Source: Acidimicrobiia bacterium (GTDB taxonomy: Bacteria; Actinomycetota; Acidimicrobiia; Spongiisociales; JAENVV01). Taken from it: a stretch of DNA of 37,922 nt. This document shows positions 21,333 to 30,582 of this stretch, piece after piece. The translations under genes were made by a program, and so were the position numbers. The DNA lies in the NCBI GenBank assembly GCA_024637275.1, contig JAGXFS010000084.1, positions 1 to 37,922 on the forward strand, read 5' to 3'. Within the stretch, counting starts at the first letter, position 1; each line of letters starts with the position of its first letter. The notes beneath the pieces were generated by a model, which saw only the letters and a list, made by a program, of their open reading frames with translations, had not been told where the DNA came from and ran no database searches.

Positions 21333-22094
21333 ATGTCTGTTGTCACGATCAAACAATTGCTGGAAGCTGGCGTCCACTTTGGCCACCGCACCCAGCGATG
21401 GAACCCGAAAATGAAGCCGTATATCTTCGGCGACCGGAACGGGATTCACATTATCGACCTTCGTCAAAGCCTCGAGAAGGCCAACGAAGCTGCCGAATTT
21501 GTGAAGAAGGAAGTCGCTGCTGGCGGAACCGTCATGTTTGTCGGTACCAAAAAGCAGGTCGCCGGCGCCATCGCCGAGGCGGCAGAGCGGGCGTCGATGC
21601 CCTACGTGAATTATCGGTGGCTCGGTGGCATGCTCACCAACTTCACCACCATCCAGAAGCGAATCTTTTACATGCGCGAACTCGACCGCATGCAGGAAAC
21701 CGGGGAGAACTCGGGTCGCCCCAAAAAGGAACGCCTGAAGCTCAGTCGTGAATACGACAAGCTGCAACGGAATCTCGGTGGTGTCGCTGACCTCAAGTCC
21801 ATCCCGAACTGCTTGTTCATCATTGATATCAACGTTGAAGCGACCGCTGTCAAAGAGGCGAACCGTCTTGGTATCCCGGTGATCGCGGTCGTCGACTCGA
21901 ACTGTGATCCGACCGGAGTCGACATTGTGATACCGGGCAACGACGACGCCGTGCGATCCGCCCAACTGTTGGCTGGAATCATCGCCCAGGCGGCGATCGA
22001 TGGCAAGCAGCTCGTGGGCAAGTCAGACCTAGAACAAATGACCGAAAAAGACGCCAGCTCGGAACCAAGTGACGACGCTGTCGTAGAAGCGTAG
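21333..22094 (+). CDS. rpsB: Small ribosomal subunit protein uS2
   Basis: uS2 bridges the head and body of the 30S subunit and is needed for bS1 binding where that occurs. The 253-residue protein begins VTIKQLLEAGVHFGHRTQRWNPKMKPYIFGDRNGIHIIDL and shows FVGTKKQV, YVNYRWLGGMLTNFTTI and the C-terminal DSNCDPTGVDIVIPGNDDAVRSAQLL, all canonical. An acidic C-terminal tail of about 20 residues follows. It begins the rpsB-tsf-pyrH-frr run conserved in most bacteria. Confidence 0.98.
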   Translation: MSVVTIKQLLEAGVHFGHRTQRWNPKMKPYIFGDRNGIHIIDLRQSLEKANEAAEFVKKEVAAGGTVMFVGTKKQVAGAIAEAAERASMPYVNYRWLGGMLTNFTTIQKRIFYMRELDRMQETGENSGRPKKERLKLSREYDKLQRNLGGVADLKSIPNCLFIIDINVEATAVKEANRLGIPVIAVVDSNCDPTGVDIVIPGNDDAVRSAQLLAGIIAQAAIDGKQLVGKSDLEQMTEKDASSEPSDDAVVEA

Positions 22095-22102
22095 GAACCG
22101 AT

Positions 22103-22717
22103 ATGGCTGAATTTTCCGCAAAAGACGTGCAAGCGTTGCGCCAGGCGACATCCGTTGGAATGATGGACGCCAAGAAGGCGCTCGTCGCATCTGGTGGCGA
22201 CTTTGATCTGGCGGTCACCTACCTGCGCGAGAAAGGCCTGGCGGCCACGGCCAAACGGGCCGAACGGGACGCTTCGGAGGGCTGCATCGGCAGCTATCTT
22301 CACAATCAGGCGGGGAGAGACGTCCAGGGAGTACTGGTGTATCTGTCGTCCGAAACCGACTTCGTGGCCAAAAGCCCGGAGTTCGTTGAAATCGCCAAGG
22401 ACCTTGCTATGCACATCGCGTGGGGCAAGCCCGACTTCGTCACACGCGAAGAAGTGCCTGCCGAAGATCTCCAGCATGAGTCTGACATCATTGCCAACCA
22501 GGCAAAGAACGAAGGCAAACCCGATGGGGTTATCCCGAAGATCGTTGAGGGCCGGCTCGAGAAGTATTACCAGGACCGGGTTCTGCTCGACCAGACCTTC
22601 GTTAAGTCGGACAAGTTCGATGGCACGGTTGGCGAGTTAGTCCAACAACTCGCCGCCAAAATGGGTGAGAACATTGCCATCAAATCATTCTGTCGTATCG
22701 CCGTGGGAGAGAATTAG
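22103..22717 (+). CDS. tsf: Translation elongation factor EF-Ts
   Basis: EF-Ts recycles EF-Tu by GDP release. At 204 residues it is the compact form (E. coli has about 283), with one core subdomain as in Thermus-like factors. The UBA-like N-terminus ([37 protein letters not shown]) and the [26 protein letters not shown] segment with the key Thr-Asp-Phe-Val are intact. The C-terminal part ([31 protein letters not shown]) is standard. It has an AGGAA Shine-Dalgarno and lies 8 bp after rpsB. Confidence 0.97.
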   Translation: MAEFSAKDVQALRQATSVGMMDAKKALVASGGDFDLAVTYLREKGLAATAKRAERDASEGCIGSYLHNQAGRDVQGVLVYLSSETDFVAKSPEFVEIAKDLAMHIAWGKPDFVTREEVPAEDLQHESDIIANQAKNEGKPDGVIPKIVEGRLEKYYQDRVLLDQTFVKSDKFDGTVGELVQQLAAKMGENIAIKSFCRIAVGEN

Positions 22718-22719
22718 GC

Positions 22720-23427
22720 GTGCAACGTCGACGGGTCCTTCTCAAACTCTCGGGTGAAGCGTTCGCTGATCCCGAGATCAAGTACGGGATCGACCCCGCA
22801 ACGGTTCGGCGGGTAGCCGCCGAAGTGGCCGACGCGATTTCTCAAGGCGTAGAAGTCGCGATTGTCGTCGGTGGAGGCAACATCTTCCGTGGCGTATCGT
22901 CGGCTGCCGCTGGCATGGATCAAGCCAGCGCCGATTACATGGGCATGTTGGCCACCGTCATCAACGCCCTCGCTCTTCGAGACGCTCTTGAAAAAGCAGA
23001 TGTCGAGACCAGGGTCCAGTCCGCTATCACGATGCAGCAGCTGGCCGAGCCGTATATTCGACTGCGGGCGATTCGTCACCTTGAGAAGGGTCGGGTCGTG
23101 ATTTTTGCGGCAGGAACCGGCAATCCATTCTTCACCACCGACACGACGGCCGCTTTGCGTGCCGCCGAAATCGGTGCTGATGTGGTCTTGAAAGCCACGA
23201 TGGTGGACGGGGTTTATGACTCCGATCCGCGTACCAATCCGGACGCAGAGTTCATCCATGAGATCGGTTACATGGAGGTGCTCGCCCGGGATCTCAACGT
23301 CATGGACCTGACCGCAGTTACCCTGTGCAAAGAAAACAATCTTCCGATCCGAGTGTTTAGCCTTCGAGAACCAGGAAACATCACGAAGGTTGTGGTCGGA
23401 GCCGACCTCGGGACCTTGGTGCATTAG
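22720..23427 (+). CDS. pyrH: Uridylate kinase (UMP kinase)
   Basis: PyrH phosphorylates UMP to UDP with ATP, feeding pyrimidine and RNA synthesis. The 235-residue protein of the amino-acid-kinase fold shows [21 protein letters not shown], the Gly-rich [57 protein letters not shown] and [22 protein letters not shown] 22720 has GGAGAG upstream inside tsf. Bacterial PyrH is hexameric and usually inhibited by UTP; nothing in the sequence departs from that. Confidence 0.97.
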   Translation: MQRRRVLLKLSGEAFADPEIKYGIDPATVRRVAAEVADAISQGVEVAIVVGGGNIFRGVSSAAAGMDQASADYMGMLATVINALALRDALEKADVETRVQSAITMQQLAEPYIRLRAIRHLEKGRVVIFAAGTGNPFFTTDTTAALRAAEIGADVVLKATMVDGVYDSDPRTNPDAEFIHEIGYMEVLARDLNVMDLTAVTLCKENNLPIRVFSLREPGNITKVVVGADLGTLVH

Positions 23428-23435
23428 GAGAACGC

Positions 23436-23987
23436 ATGATTGACGAACTTCTCGCTGAAGCCGAACAGAAGATGGATGGCGCAGTCGAACATGCGCAGCA
23501 GGAGTTCACGACGGTGCGTACCGGACGGGCCAATCCGGGCATTCTTCATCGCATCATGGTTGATTATTACGGTGCGCCGACTCCGCTCCAGCAACTAGCC
23601 ACGTTCTCGGTCCCAGAACCGCGCATGCTCGTTGTTCAACCCTTCGATAAAGGGTCGCTGTCGGACATCGAAAAGGCGATCAGCAGTTCTTCTCTTGGTC
23701 TTAACCCTTCAAACGACGGCTCCATCATCCGGCTGGTTTTTCCGCAACTGACCGAGGAGCGCCGAAAGGAACTCATCAAGGTTGTCAAAGGAATGGCTGA
23801 GGACGGCCGGGTCGCGATTCGGAGTATCCGTCGGGGCATCAAAGACGATCTTGAGGAGCTCTCCAGCGACATCGGCGAAGATGATATCCGGAGGGCTGAA
23901 AAGCGCCTCCAGGACGCCACGGATCGTCATACTGCCCGGATCGACGAGCTGTTAGGTCACAAGGAGCAAGAGCTCCTGGAGGTGTAG
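23436..23987 (+). CDS. frr: Ribosome recycling factor
   Basis: RRF splits post-termination ribosomes with EF-G. The 183-residue protein shows the tRNA-mimic helical domain and hinge: VRTGRANPGILHRIMVDYYGAPTPLQQLATFSVPEPRMLVVQPFD, then LNPSNDGSIIRLVFPQLTEERRKELIKVVKGMAEDGRVAIRSIRR. The length is normal. The Shine-Dalgarno AGGAGA lies 8 bp after the pyrH stop. Confidence 0.98.
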   Translation: MIDELLAEAEQKMDGAVEHAQQEFTTVRTGRANPGILHRIMVDYYGAPTPLQQLATFSVPEPRMLVVQPFDKGSLSDIEKAISSSSLGLNPSNDGSIIRLVFPQLTEERRKELIKVVKGMAEDGRVAIRSIRRGIKDDLEELSSDIGEDDIRRAEKRLQDATDRHTARIDELLGHKEQELLEV

Positions 23988-23990
23988 CCG

Positions 23991-25187
23991 ATGGCTGATG
24001 ATTCTGAGGGCGATCTTCCGTGGATCGCAGACGACATTGCAAACGACGAAGAAGAGACCGACCAGTTGGAGCTCGACGACATCGCCGAGGCCGCTGAGGA
24101 TCATCCTGTAGCGCCCGACCCGACACCATCCGACCCGACGGACGACGATTCGGATGAGTTCGTCCCTCAGGCCCCGAGTGAGTTCGACGAGTTCTCACGT
24201 GATGATTACCTCGCAAACACCACTACCGAGTACCAGGATCTCGCCGAAGAGATTCGCAAGATGGAGTCTGAGACGGTCCAGATGCAGGCTGTCGCTGCTC
24301 CGCTACACGGCGTGGACAGCGGCGTGGTCGGGTTCGAAGACGTTACGGGAACCGTTGAGGTTCCGATCGAGCGCACCAAGGCGAGTGGTGACCTGCCGGT
24401 GCGAATTGTTTCCGGGCTCACCCTGGTCGGATTACTGATCGGGTCAGCGATTTTGGGCGGATGGTGGTTCGTCAGCTTTATCGTGCTGGCGGCGATCATT
24501 TCGGTTGGAGAGTTCTACTCGGCAACCCGAACCGCCGGCTACAAGCCCATCGCGCTGTTCGGGCTTCTGGCCGCCATCGGCGCTCCGATTGCCGGCTTCC
24601 GGGCTGGACCGGGCGGCGTGGCCGGAACCGTGGTCGTATCGATCGTGGCTGTTCTGGTCTTCTATACGATGCTGATACGTCGAGATCCTCTGGACAATGC
24701 CTCAGTGACCATTTTTGGCATCGTCTGGATTCCGGGGATGCTCGGGTTTGCCACGGCCATTGGTGCGACCACCGAAGCCGCTCAGCTGATCATTGGACTC
24801 GTCTTGATATCGGCGGCGGTTGATACCGGATCATTCTTCGCCGGTCGCGCCTTTGGAAAGACGCCGATGGCACCTGTGTTGTCGCCAAACAAGACCTGGG
24901 AAGGTTTGGCTGGCGGAGCCGCCGGCGCGGCGGCCATGACGTTGGTCATCTCACTCCTCGAGTACTTCTCGCTATTCATTCTGCCTGGCAGCCTGTGGCT
25001 CGCCCTGGCCATCTTCATCACCTCTCCGCTTGGGGATATCGCTGAGTCAATGATCAAGCGGTCACTGGGAATCAAAGACATGGGTTCGATCATTCCCGGT
25101 CATGGCGGGCTGCTGGACCGGGTGGACGCGCTGCTATTTGCGGTGCCCATCGGGTACTTCGTCTACCAAACTCTCGGCTACCTGTAG
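23991..25187 (+). CDS. cdsA: Phosphatidate cytidylyltransferase with acidic N-terminal extension
   Basis: CdsA makes CDP-diacylglycerol from CTP and phosphatidic acid, the precursor of all major phospholipids. The 398-residue protein has an acidic cytoplasmic N-terminus of about 130 residues (EGDLPWIADDIANDEEETDQ at the start), then about eight membrane helices. The family signature is complete: SPNKTWEGLAGGAAGAAAMT, and later SPLGDIAESMIKRSLGIKDM followed by a Pro-Gly-His-Gly-Gly and Asp-Arg-Val-Asp. The acidic head is longer than in most homologues. It lies 3 bp after frr and directly before dxr. Confidence 0.95.
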   Translation: MADDSEGDLPWIADDIANDEEETDQLELDDIAEAAEDHPVAPDPTPSDPTDDDSDEFVPQAPSEFDEFSRDDYLANTTTEYQDLAEEIRKMESETVQMQAVAAPLHGVDSGVVGFEDVTGTVEVPIERTKASGDLPVRIVSGLTLVGLLIGSAILGGWWFVSFIVLAAIISVGEFYSATRTAGYKPIALFGLLAAIGAPIAGFRAGPGGVAGTVVVSIVAVLVFYTMLIRRDPLDNASVTIFGIVWIPGMLGFATAIGATTEAAQLIIGLVLISAAVDTGSFFAGRAFGKTPMAPVLSPNKTWEGLAGGAAGAAAMTLVISLLEYFSLFILPGSLWLALAIFITSPLGDIAESMIKRSLGIKDMGSIIPGHGGLLDRVDALLFAVPIGYFVYQTLGYL

Positions 25188-25190
25188 ACG

Positions 25191-26336
25191 ATGCCCGTCG
25201 GGTTGGTCATCCTCGGTGCCACCGGCTCAGTCGGCACTCAAACCTTCGACGTTGCTCGACAACTGGGCGTTCCGGTTCTGGCCATTGCCGCTCGCTCAGG
25301 GTCAGACGAACTGCACGCACTAGCTAGCCGATGGCCCGACGCCAGGATTGCGGTGGCCACGCCGACTGGCGATGAACGGATCAGGTTTGAGGAATCCTTC
25401 GGGAACCGGGCGATGTTCGGTCCTGCTGCAGTTCTCGACGTCGCCACCACGTCAGGGGCAACGGTCATGAACGGGATCGTTGGTTCCGTAGGGCTGGCGG
25501 CGTCGGTTGCCGCTCTCGATGCGGGGAATCGGCTGGGCCTTGCCAACAAGGAGAGCCTGGTAGCGGGCGGTCCGGTCGTTCTGGCCGCTCAGAAGCGCAC
25601 CGGTGCCGAGATCATTCCGGTGGACAGCGAACACTCGGCGATATTTCAGTGCCTGAAAGGTGAACGGCCCGATGATGTCGCCAGGATCGTCCTGACCGCA
25701 TCGGGCGGTCCGTTTCTTGGCCGGACCCGATCGGAACTCGAGGATGTAACTCCCGCCGAGGCCCTCGCTCATCCGACCTGGGACATGGGCAGGCGAATCA
25801 GCATCGATTCGGCGACGCTCGTCAACAAGGGACTCGAAGTCATTGAGGCGCATTTCCTTTTCGGGATGCCGTTTGATCGCATCGATGTGGTCGTCCATCC
25901 GCAGAGCATTGTCCACTCATTGGTCGAGTTTGTAGATGGGTCGTCCAAGGCGCATGTCGGGACTCCTGACATGCGAGTCCCTATCCAGTACGCGGTGACC
26001 TACCCGGAGCGGGCGGTTGGACTACTGCCTCCGTTCTCACTGGCCGGCAAGAACCTGGCCTTTCTGGAACCCGATCGAGCGACTTTCCCCGCACTTGATC
26101 TGGCCTACCACGTCGGGGCATTAGGCGGATCGGCGCCGGCGGTGTTCAATGCCGCCGATGAAGTTGCGGTCGAAGCATTTCTCCAAGGCCGTCTTTCATT
26201 CCTGGGCATCGTTGACCTCATCGAACGAACCCTGTCGAAAGTTGCTCAGGTTGAGTTGTCAACGGTCGAAGATGTACTGGCCGTCGACGCCGAGGCCCGT
26301 TTGGTGGCGACTCAGTTGCTTTCAGGGGCGTGTTAA
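25191..26336 (+). CDS. dxr: 1-deoxy-D-xylulose 5-phosphate reductoisomerase
   Basis: Dxr commits carbon to the MEP isoprenoid pathway using NADPH and a divalent metal. The 381-residue protein has the NADPH-binding ILGATGSVGTQTFDVARQ near the start, ANKESLVAGGPVV, the metal and substrate loop VDSEHSAIFQCL, LTASGGPF, PTWDMGRRISIDSATLVNKGLEVIEA and VVHPQSIVHSLVEF. It stands 3 bp after cdsA and 18 bp before the site-2 protease. The dxr-protease-ispG order is the standard actinobacterial one. Confidence 0.97.
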   Translation: MPVGLVILGATGSVGTQTFDVARQLGVPVLAIAARSGSDELHALASRWPDARIAVATPTGDERIRFEESFGNRAMFGPAAVLDVATTSGATVMNGIVGSVGLAASVAALDAGNRLGLANKESLVAGGPVVLAAQKRTGAEIIPVDSEHSAIFQCLKGERPDDVARIVLTASGGPFLGRTRSELEDVTPAEALAHPTWDMGRRISIDSATLVNKGLEVIEAHFLFGMPFDRIDVVVHPQSIVHSLVEFVDGSSKAHVGTPDMRVPIQYAVTYPERAVGLLPPFSLAGKNLAFLEPDRATFPALDLAYHVGALGGSAPAVFNAADEVAVEAFLQGRLSFLGIVDLIERTLSKVAQVELSTVEDVLAVDAEARLVATQLLSGAC

Positions 26337-26354
26337 CCTGACACCACGCGCAGA

Positions 26355-27479
26355 TTGGAGATCTGGCTAGTGGGTGGTATCGCTTTGATGGTTGGTGGTT
26401 TGTTCTTCTTCGTGATGGCACACGAAGCCGGACACTTCATCGCCGCCAAACTCACAAAGATGAAGGTAACCGAATTCTTCTTCGGGTTCGGGCCGCGTCT
26501 CTATTCGTTCTTCCGGGGCGAAACCGAGTACGGCATCAAGGCGATCCCGGCAGGCGGATATGTTCGTATCATCGGAATGAATCCGCTCGAAGACGTCCCG
26601 GCCGAAGATGTTGGTCGGACCTATCGGGAAAAGAAGTTTTGGGAGAAAGCCTTCGTAGTCCTGGCCGGTGTGACCGTGAACATGGTGCTGGGCTTCTTGA
26701 TCTTTTTTGGCACACTATTGGCCTACGGCAACCTCGTTGAAGCCGAACTGGTACCCACCGTCTCGGCCGTGTCCGGACCAGAAGACCAGGCATCGAGTCC
26801 GGCCCAGGTGGCCGGCATTGAGATCGGCGACACTATTCTTCGGGTCGATGGGATCGACACGGCTGATTGGGGAGCCGTCGTCGATGCGATCTCGGTGCGC
26901 CCCGGAGAGACTGTTGAACTTCTGATCGACCGGGCCGGCCAGCAACTCACGCTGTCAGCGACCCTGGCCACCCGCCAAGCCGAGACCGGGGAGACCCGCG
27001 GTTTTCTTGGTGTCTCGCCATCTGAAGTTGTCCCCGAGGTTGGCGCCTTTGAGGCGGTAGGCCTGGCCGGGCGTCAAACGGTTAATTTGGTAGGCCTGAG
27101 TTACGGCTTCCTGTGGGACATGGTGACAAACCTCGACGGCCTCGCCAAAGTGTTTGTCGGTGGAGAACTAGCCCAGGAATCGCGCCCGGTATCGATCGTT
27201 GGGATCGGCCAGATCGGCGCTCAGGCCGGCGATACGATCGGATGGAGCACCATCTTCCTGTTCCTCGGCTACATCAATGTGGTTCTCGCCGTGATGAATG
27301 CCTTGCCGCTATTTCCCCTCGACGGAGGCCACTTTGCCGTCGCCTTGTACGAGAAAGTGTTCAAACGGGAGGCCGATATCCGGAAGCTGATGCCCGTCGC
27401 GGCGGTCGTGCTCGGCCTCTTCATCTTCATTGGCATTGTTTCGATCTATCTCGACGTCGTCCAGCCGATTCAGTTCTGA
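26355..27479 (+). CDS. rseP: Site-2 zinc metalloprotease, RseP/Rip1 type
   Basis: This intramembrane protease cleaves membrane proteins such as anti-sigma factors within the bilayer. The 374-residue protein has the zinc motif HEAGHF (HExxH) in the first membrane helix, and GPRLYSFFRGETEYGIKAIPAGGYVRI. One PDZ domain follows (about 150-230, AGIEIGDTILRVDGIDTADW), and the second metal motif is NALPLFPLDGGHFAVALYE near residue 315. The start is open: TTG 26355, or GTG 26370 with GGAG 9 bases upstream. It overlaps ispG by one base. In mycobacteria the orthologue (Rip1) acts on several sigma-factor pathways. No partner is visible here. Confidence 0.94.
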   Translation: MEIWLVGGIALMVGGLFFFVMAHEAGHFIAAKLTKMKVTEFFFGFGPRLYSFFRGETEYGIKAIPAGGYVRIIGMNPLEDVPAEDVGRTYREKKFWEKAFVVLAGVTVNMVLGFLIFFGTLLAYGNLVEAELVPTVSAVSGPEDQASSPAQVAGIEIGDTILRVDGIDTADWGAVVDAISVRPGETVELLIDRAGQQLTLSATLATRQAETGETRGFLGVSPSEVVPEVGAFEAVGLAGRQTVNLVGLSYGFLWDMVTNLDGLAKVFVGGELAQESRPVSIVGIGQIGAQAGDTIGWSTIFLFLGYINVVLAVMNALPLFPLDGGHFAVALYEKVFKREADIRKLMPVAAVVLGLFIFIGIVSIYLDVVQPIQF

Positions 27480-28684
27480 TGTTTGAACGACGGGTAACGC
27501 GCCAGATATCGGTCGGTGATGTGCTAGTTGGTGGGGGAGCGCCGGTCAGTGTCCAATCCATGACAACCACCAAAACGGCCGACGTCGATGGAACCCTGGC
27601 CCAGGTTTACGCGCTGGCCGGGGCAGGAGCCGACATTGTGCGGATCACCTGCAATGACGTCGAAGCCGCCCAGGGCCTTGCCGAGATCGTCCCGCGTTCC
27701 CCGGTCCCGATCGTCGCCGACATTCACTTCCAGTACAAGCTCGCCCTGGCCGCGCTAGAGGCGGGCGTCGCTGCGCTGCGTCTCAACCCTGGCAATATCC
27801 GCAACGAGTCGCATATCAAAACGGTTGCCAAAGCTGCCAAGGAGCGGGGCGTACCGATCCGGGTTGGAGTCAACGGTGGCTCGCTCGACAAGGATCTCCT
27901 CGAAAAGTACGGCTCCGCGACCCCGGAGGCGCTTGTCGAGTCGGCGCTAACCGAAATCAGATATCTCGAAGACGTGGATTTCACCGACATCAAGATCTCG
28001 GTGAAACACAGTCATGTACCGTCAATGGTTGCTTCGTATCGCTTGCTCGCCGACACCGTCGATTATCCACTCCACCTGGGCGTCACCGAGGCGGGGCCCC
28101 TTCCAGGTGGTCTCATCAAAGGGGTTGCGGGTATCGGAACCCTCCTCAATGAGGGTATCGGCGACACGATCCGGTTCTCGCTGACCGCGGATCCGGTTGA
28201 GGAGGCCAAAACCGGACGGGCGCTCCTGGAGTACCTAGGACTCCGGGAACGGAAGGGCCTCGACCTGATTGCCTGTCCGTCATGTGGACGCGCCGAGGTC
28301 GATGTCATCGAGGTAGCTCAGCGGGCTCAGAAGGCATTAGAAGCAGAGAACCTGCCGATCCAGGTTGCGATCATGGGATGCGTTGTGAACGGCCCTGGCG
28401 AGGCACGAGAGGCCGATATCGGGATTGCCGCCGGACGCGGTAAGGGCCACATGTTCATAAAGGGCCAGGTGGTTCGGGTCGTTCCAGAAGATGAGATGGT
28501 CGAGGCACTGATCGACGAAGCCCGCAAACTGGTCGAAGAAGGCGTGGAAGCCCGGCTGGCAGCGGCTGACTCCAACGCGGAACAGCTCTCCCGGCTGGCT
28601 CGAGAACAGCTTGTTGAGATACAGGGAGACGCCAATGATGCGGCTTCCAAACGTGCCCGGGTCGCCGAAGTCGCTTCCGGTTAA
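27479..28684 (+). CDS. ispG: 4-hydroxy-3-methylbut-2-enyl diphosphate synthase (flavodoxin-type partner), IspG/GcpE
   Basis: IspG reduces the cyclic diphosphate of the MEP pathway to HMBPP with a [4Fe-4S] cluster. The 401-residue protein shows VGGGAPVSVQSMTTTKTADV, VADIHFQYKLALAALEAGVAALRLNPGN, and the cluster ligands CPSCGRAEVD together with MGCVVNGPGEAREADIGIAAG. ATG 27479 (TGATG overlap with the protease stop) is chosen because it gives the family N-terminus; the frame itself stays open 366 bases further upstream. The C-terminal tail of about 50 residues is rich in Ala and Glu and is weakly conserved. Confidence 0.96.
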   Translation: MFERRVTRQISVGDVLVGGGAPVSVQSMTTTKTADVDGTLAQVYALAGAGADIVRITCNDVEAAQGLAEIVPRSPVPIVADIHFQYKLALAALEAGVAALRLNPGNIRNESHIKTVAKAAKERGVPIRVGVNGGSLDKDLLEKYGSATPEALVESALTEIRYLEDVDFTDIKISVKHSHVPSMVASYRLLADTVDYPLHLGVTEAGPLPGGLIKGVAGIGTLLNEGIGDTIRFSLTADPVEEAKTGRALLEYLGLRERKGLDLIACPSCGRAEVDVIEVAQRAQKALEAENLPIQVAIMGCVVNGPGEAREADIGIAAGRGKGHMFIKGQVVRVVPEDEMVEALIDEARKLVEEGVEARLAAADSNAEQLSRLAREQLVEIQGDANDAASKRARVAEVASG

Positions 28685-28745
28685 GCCAGGTCGGGTCGAC
28701 CTACTCGTCGACTAACCTCATCGGGAACTCACGAGGAGAGACATT

Positions 28746-30455
28746 CTGCGCTGGTCACAGGCCTTCATTCCGACGCTTCGCGACGACCCCGCCGAGGCAG
28801 AGGCCGCCAGCCACAAGCTTCTGGTTCGGGCCGGGTTCATCCGTCAGCTCATGGCTGGCTCATACTCGCTGCTCCCGCCGGCCATGCGGGTCCGCGCCAA
28901 GATCATGCAGATCATTCGCGAAGAGATTGACCGGATCGGCGGGCAGGAGTTCTTGCTGCCAGTTCTTCATCCGGCCGAACCCTGGCAACAATCAGGCCGC
29001 TGGAACTTGATAGGGGAGGAGCTTTTCCGGCTCACCGACCGCAAGGATGCCGACCTGTGTTTGGCCATGACGCACGAAGAGATATTCACCACTCTTGCGT
29101 TGGAGCTGAACTCGTACAAACAGCTTCCCCAACTCTGGTACCAGATCCAGACCAAACTTCGGGACGAACCCCGTCCCAAGTCTGGGGTGTTGCGGGTTCG
29201 GGAGTTCACCATGAAGGACTCCTATTCGTTTGATGTCGATGAAGCTGGGCTCGACCGTGCGTTTCGCAACCACTACGAAGCCTATAAGCGGATCTTCGAC
29301 CGCCTTGGTATGGATTCAATCGCGGTGGAAGCGTCGTCGGGCATGATGGGCGGAGCCGGATCCGTCGAGTTCATGGTCCGGTCGGATGCCGGTGAAGATT
29401 GGATTGTTCTATGTTCGGCTGGCGACTACTCGTCGAATGTTGAGACTGCCACTTCGGTACTTGCCCCAATCGAGGACCCGGTGTCGGCTCCGCTTGAGAA
29501 GTTTCCAACTCCGGGGGTCCGGACCATCAAAGCCCTCGAAGACTTCGAAGGGGGAGCTCCCGCCGACCGTCAGATCAAGTCGCTGTTTTACCTCGTTGGC
29601 GAAGAATTGGTCATCGTTCTCATGCGTGGGGACCACAGCCTCGCCGAACAGAAACTGCTTGACGGGCTGTCAGTTATCGAAGCGCGCCCTGCGACAGCAG
29701 ACGAAATCTTTGCCGCGGTAGGGGCGCATCCAGGCAGTCTTGGCGCGGTGGGGGTGGATGGTTATCGGATTGTGGCCGACCGAGGATTAGAAGGCCGCGT
29801 CGGAATGACGACCGGTGCCAACGAGGATGATTTCCACTTGCGGAACGTTGATATCACCCGCGACATCAGTGTCGACGACTGGCTGGATCTGCGCGAAGTC
29901 GTGGCAGGCGAGCCTTGCGTCAACTGTGGCAAGCCGTTAGAGGTTGACAAAACGATCGAGATCGGACACATCTTTAAGCTCGGTCGCAGGTATTCGGAAC
30001 CTTTCGGTGCGGCCGTCCTCGACGAAAACGGGAAGGCGACCGCGATGTTCATGGGGTCATACGGCATTGGCGTCGAGCGCAATATGGCGGCCGTCGTCGA
30101 GGTGAACCATGACGATAAAGGGATCGTGTGGCCTATGAACGTGGCGCCGTACGAAGTTGTGGTGACCGTCCTCAGGCCGGAAGACGCCGACACGATGGCC
30201 GCCGCAAGCCGGATCTACGAAGGGCTACGAGCCGACGGTGTTGATGTGATCCTTGACGACCGCAAGGAGCGACCCGGGGTCAAATTTGCTGATGCAGAGC
30301 TGGTGGGTTTCCCGCTGCGGGTGACCGTTGGCCCCCGCGGAGTCGAGTCAGGCCTGTTCGAGCTCGTGACCCGGGCCACGAGTGTTGTCGAAGAGGTACC
30401 GGCCGATGAACTTGTGGCAGTCATCCTCGACCGGGTAATGGCAGCCAAGCAGTAG
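28746..30455 (+). CDS. proS: Prolyl-tRNA synthetase with probable CTG start
   Basis: ProRS charges tRNA-Pro. The 569-residue bacterial-type enzyme has the class II motifs KLRDEPRPKSGVLRVREFTMKDSYSF and GSYGIGVERNMAAVVEV, an editing (INS) domain in between, and an anticodon-binding C-terminal domain (DVILDDRKERPGVKFADAELVGFPLRVTVG). The conserved family N-terminus (RWSQAFIPTLRDDPAEAEAASHKLLVRAG) is present in frame but has no ATG, GTG or TTG. Codons there are ATT (28743) then CTG (28746). CTG has GAGGAG at 28733-28738, 7 bases away, so I place the start there. The first ATG, 28851, would remove about 35 conserved residues. Confidence 0.95.
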   Translation: MRWSQAFIPTLRDDPAEAEAASHKLLVRAGFIRQLMAGSYSLLPPAMRVRAKIMQIIREEIDRIGGQEFLLPVLHPAEPWQQSGRWNLIGEELFRLTDRKDADLCLAMTHEEIFTTLALELNSYKQLPQLWYQIQTKLRDEPRPKSGVLRVREFTMKDSYSFDVDEAGLDRAFRNHYEAYKRIFDRLGMDSIAVEASSGMMGGAGSVEFMVRSDAGEDWIVLCSAGDYSSNVETATSVLAPIEDPVSAPLEKFPTPGVRTIKALEDFEGGAPADRQIKSLFYLVGEELVIVLMRGDHSLAEQKLLDGLSVIEARPATADEIFAAVGAHPGSLGAVGVDGYRIVADRGLEGRVGMTTGANEDDFHLRNVDITRDISVDDWLDLREVVAGEPCVNCGKPLEVDKTIEIGHIFKLGRRYSEPFGAAVLDENGKATAMFMGSYGIGVERNMAAVVEVNHDDKGIVWPMNVAPYEVVVTVLRPEDADTMAAASRIYEGLRADGVDVILDDRKERPGVKFADAELVGFPLRVTVGPRGVESGLFELVTRATSVVEEVPADELVAVILDRVMAAKQ

Positions 30456-30495
30456 CCCGGCGAGGCCACGTGGGGGATCCGTCGGAGGTCTCTTC

Positions 30496-30504
30496 TGATA
30501 TACT
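30496..30504 (+). promoter_or_regulatory. Extended -10 promoter before rimP
   Basis: TGATATACT contains an extended -10 (TGA before TATACT, 30499-30504). The -35 position has no good match. The expected start is near 30511, which is 24 bases before the hairpin at 30535. It lies in the 156-bp gap between proS and rimP and would begin the rimP-nusA-infB transcript. Confidence 0.5.
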
Positions 30505-30534
30505 CGCAGCAATACATCTTGGACGCTACGGACG

Positions 30535-30564
30535 AAAGTGGGCGCCCCGCCCACTTTTCTTTAT
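30535..30564 (+). terminator. Intrinsic terminator in the rimP-nusA leader
   Basis: AAAGTGGGC (30535-30543), loop GCCCC and GCCCACTTT (30549-30557) form a perfect 9-bp stem followed by an interrupted T-tract (TTTTCTTTAT, 30555-30564). It lies after a likely promoter and before rimP, so either it ends proS transcription or it attenuates the nusA operon. NusA-dependent leader termination is known for rimP-nusA in Bacillus subtilis. Confidence 0.75.
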
Positions 30565-30582
30565 GCTCCAAATGAGGAAGAT

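Noticed and set aside
21668-22477. 269-codon minus-strand frame over rpsB and tsf
   Set aside because: It spans two conserved plus-strand genes and has no family features.
28687-28742. T-box or attenuator upstream of proS
   Set aside because: The gap is only 61 bases, has a small AGGTCG-CGACCT stem but no T-tract terminator and no specifier-like element.
28851-28853. ATG 28851 as the proS start
   Set aside because: It would delete about 35 strongly conserved N-terminal residues and has no ribosome-binding site.
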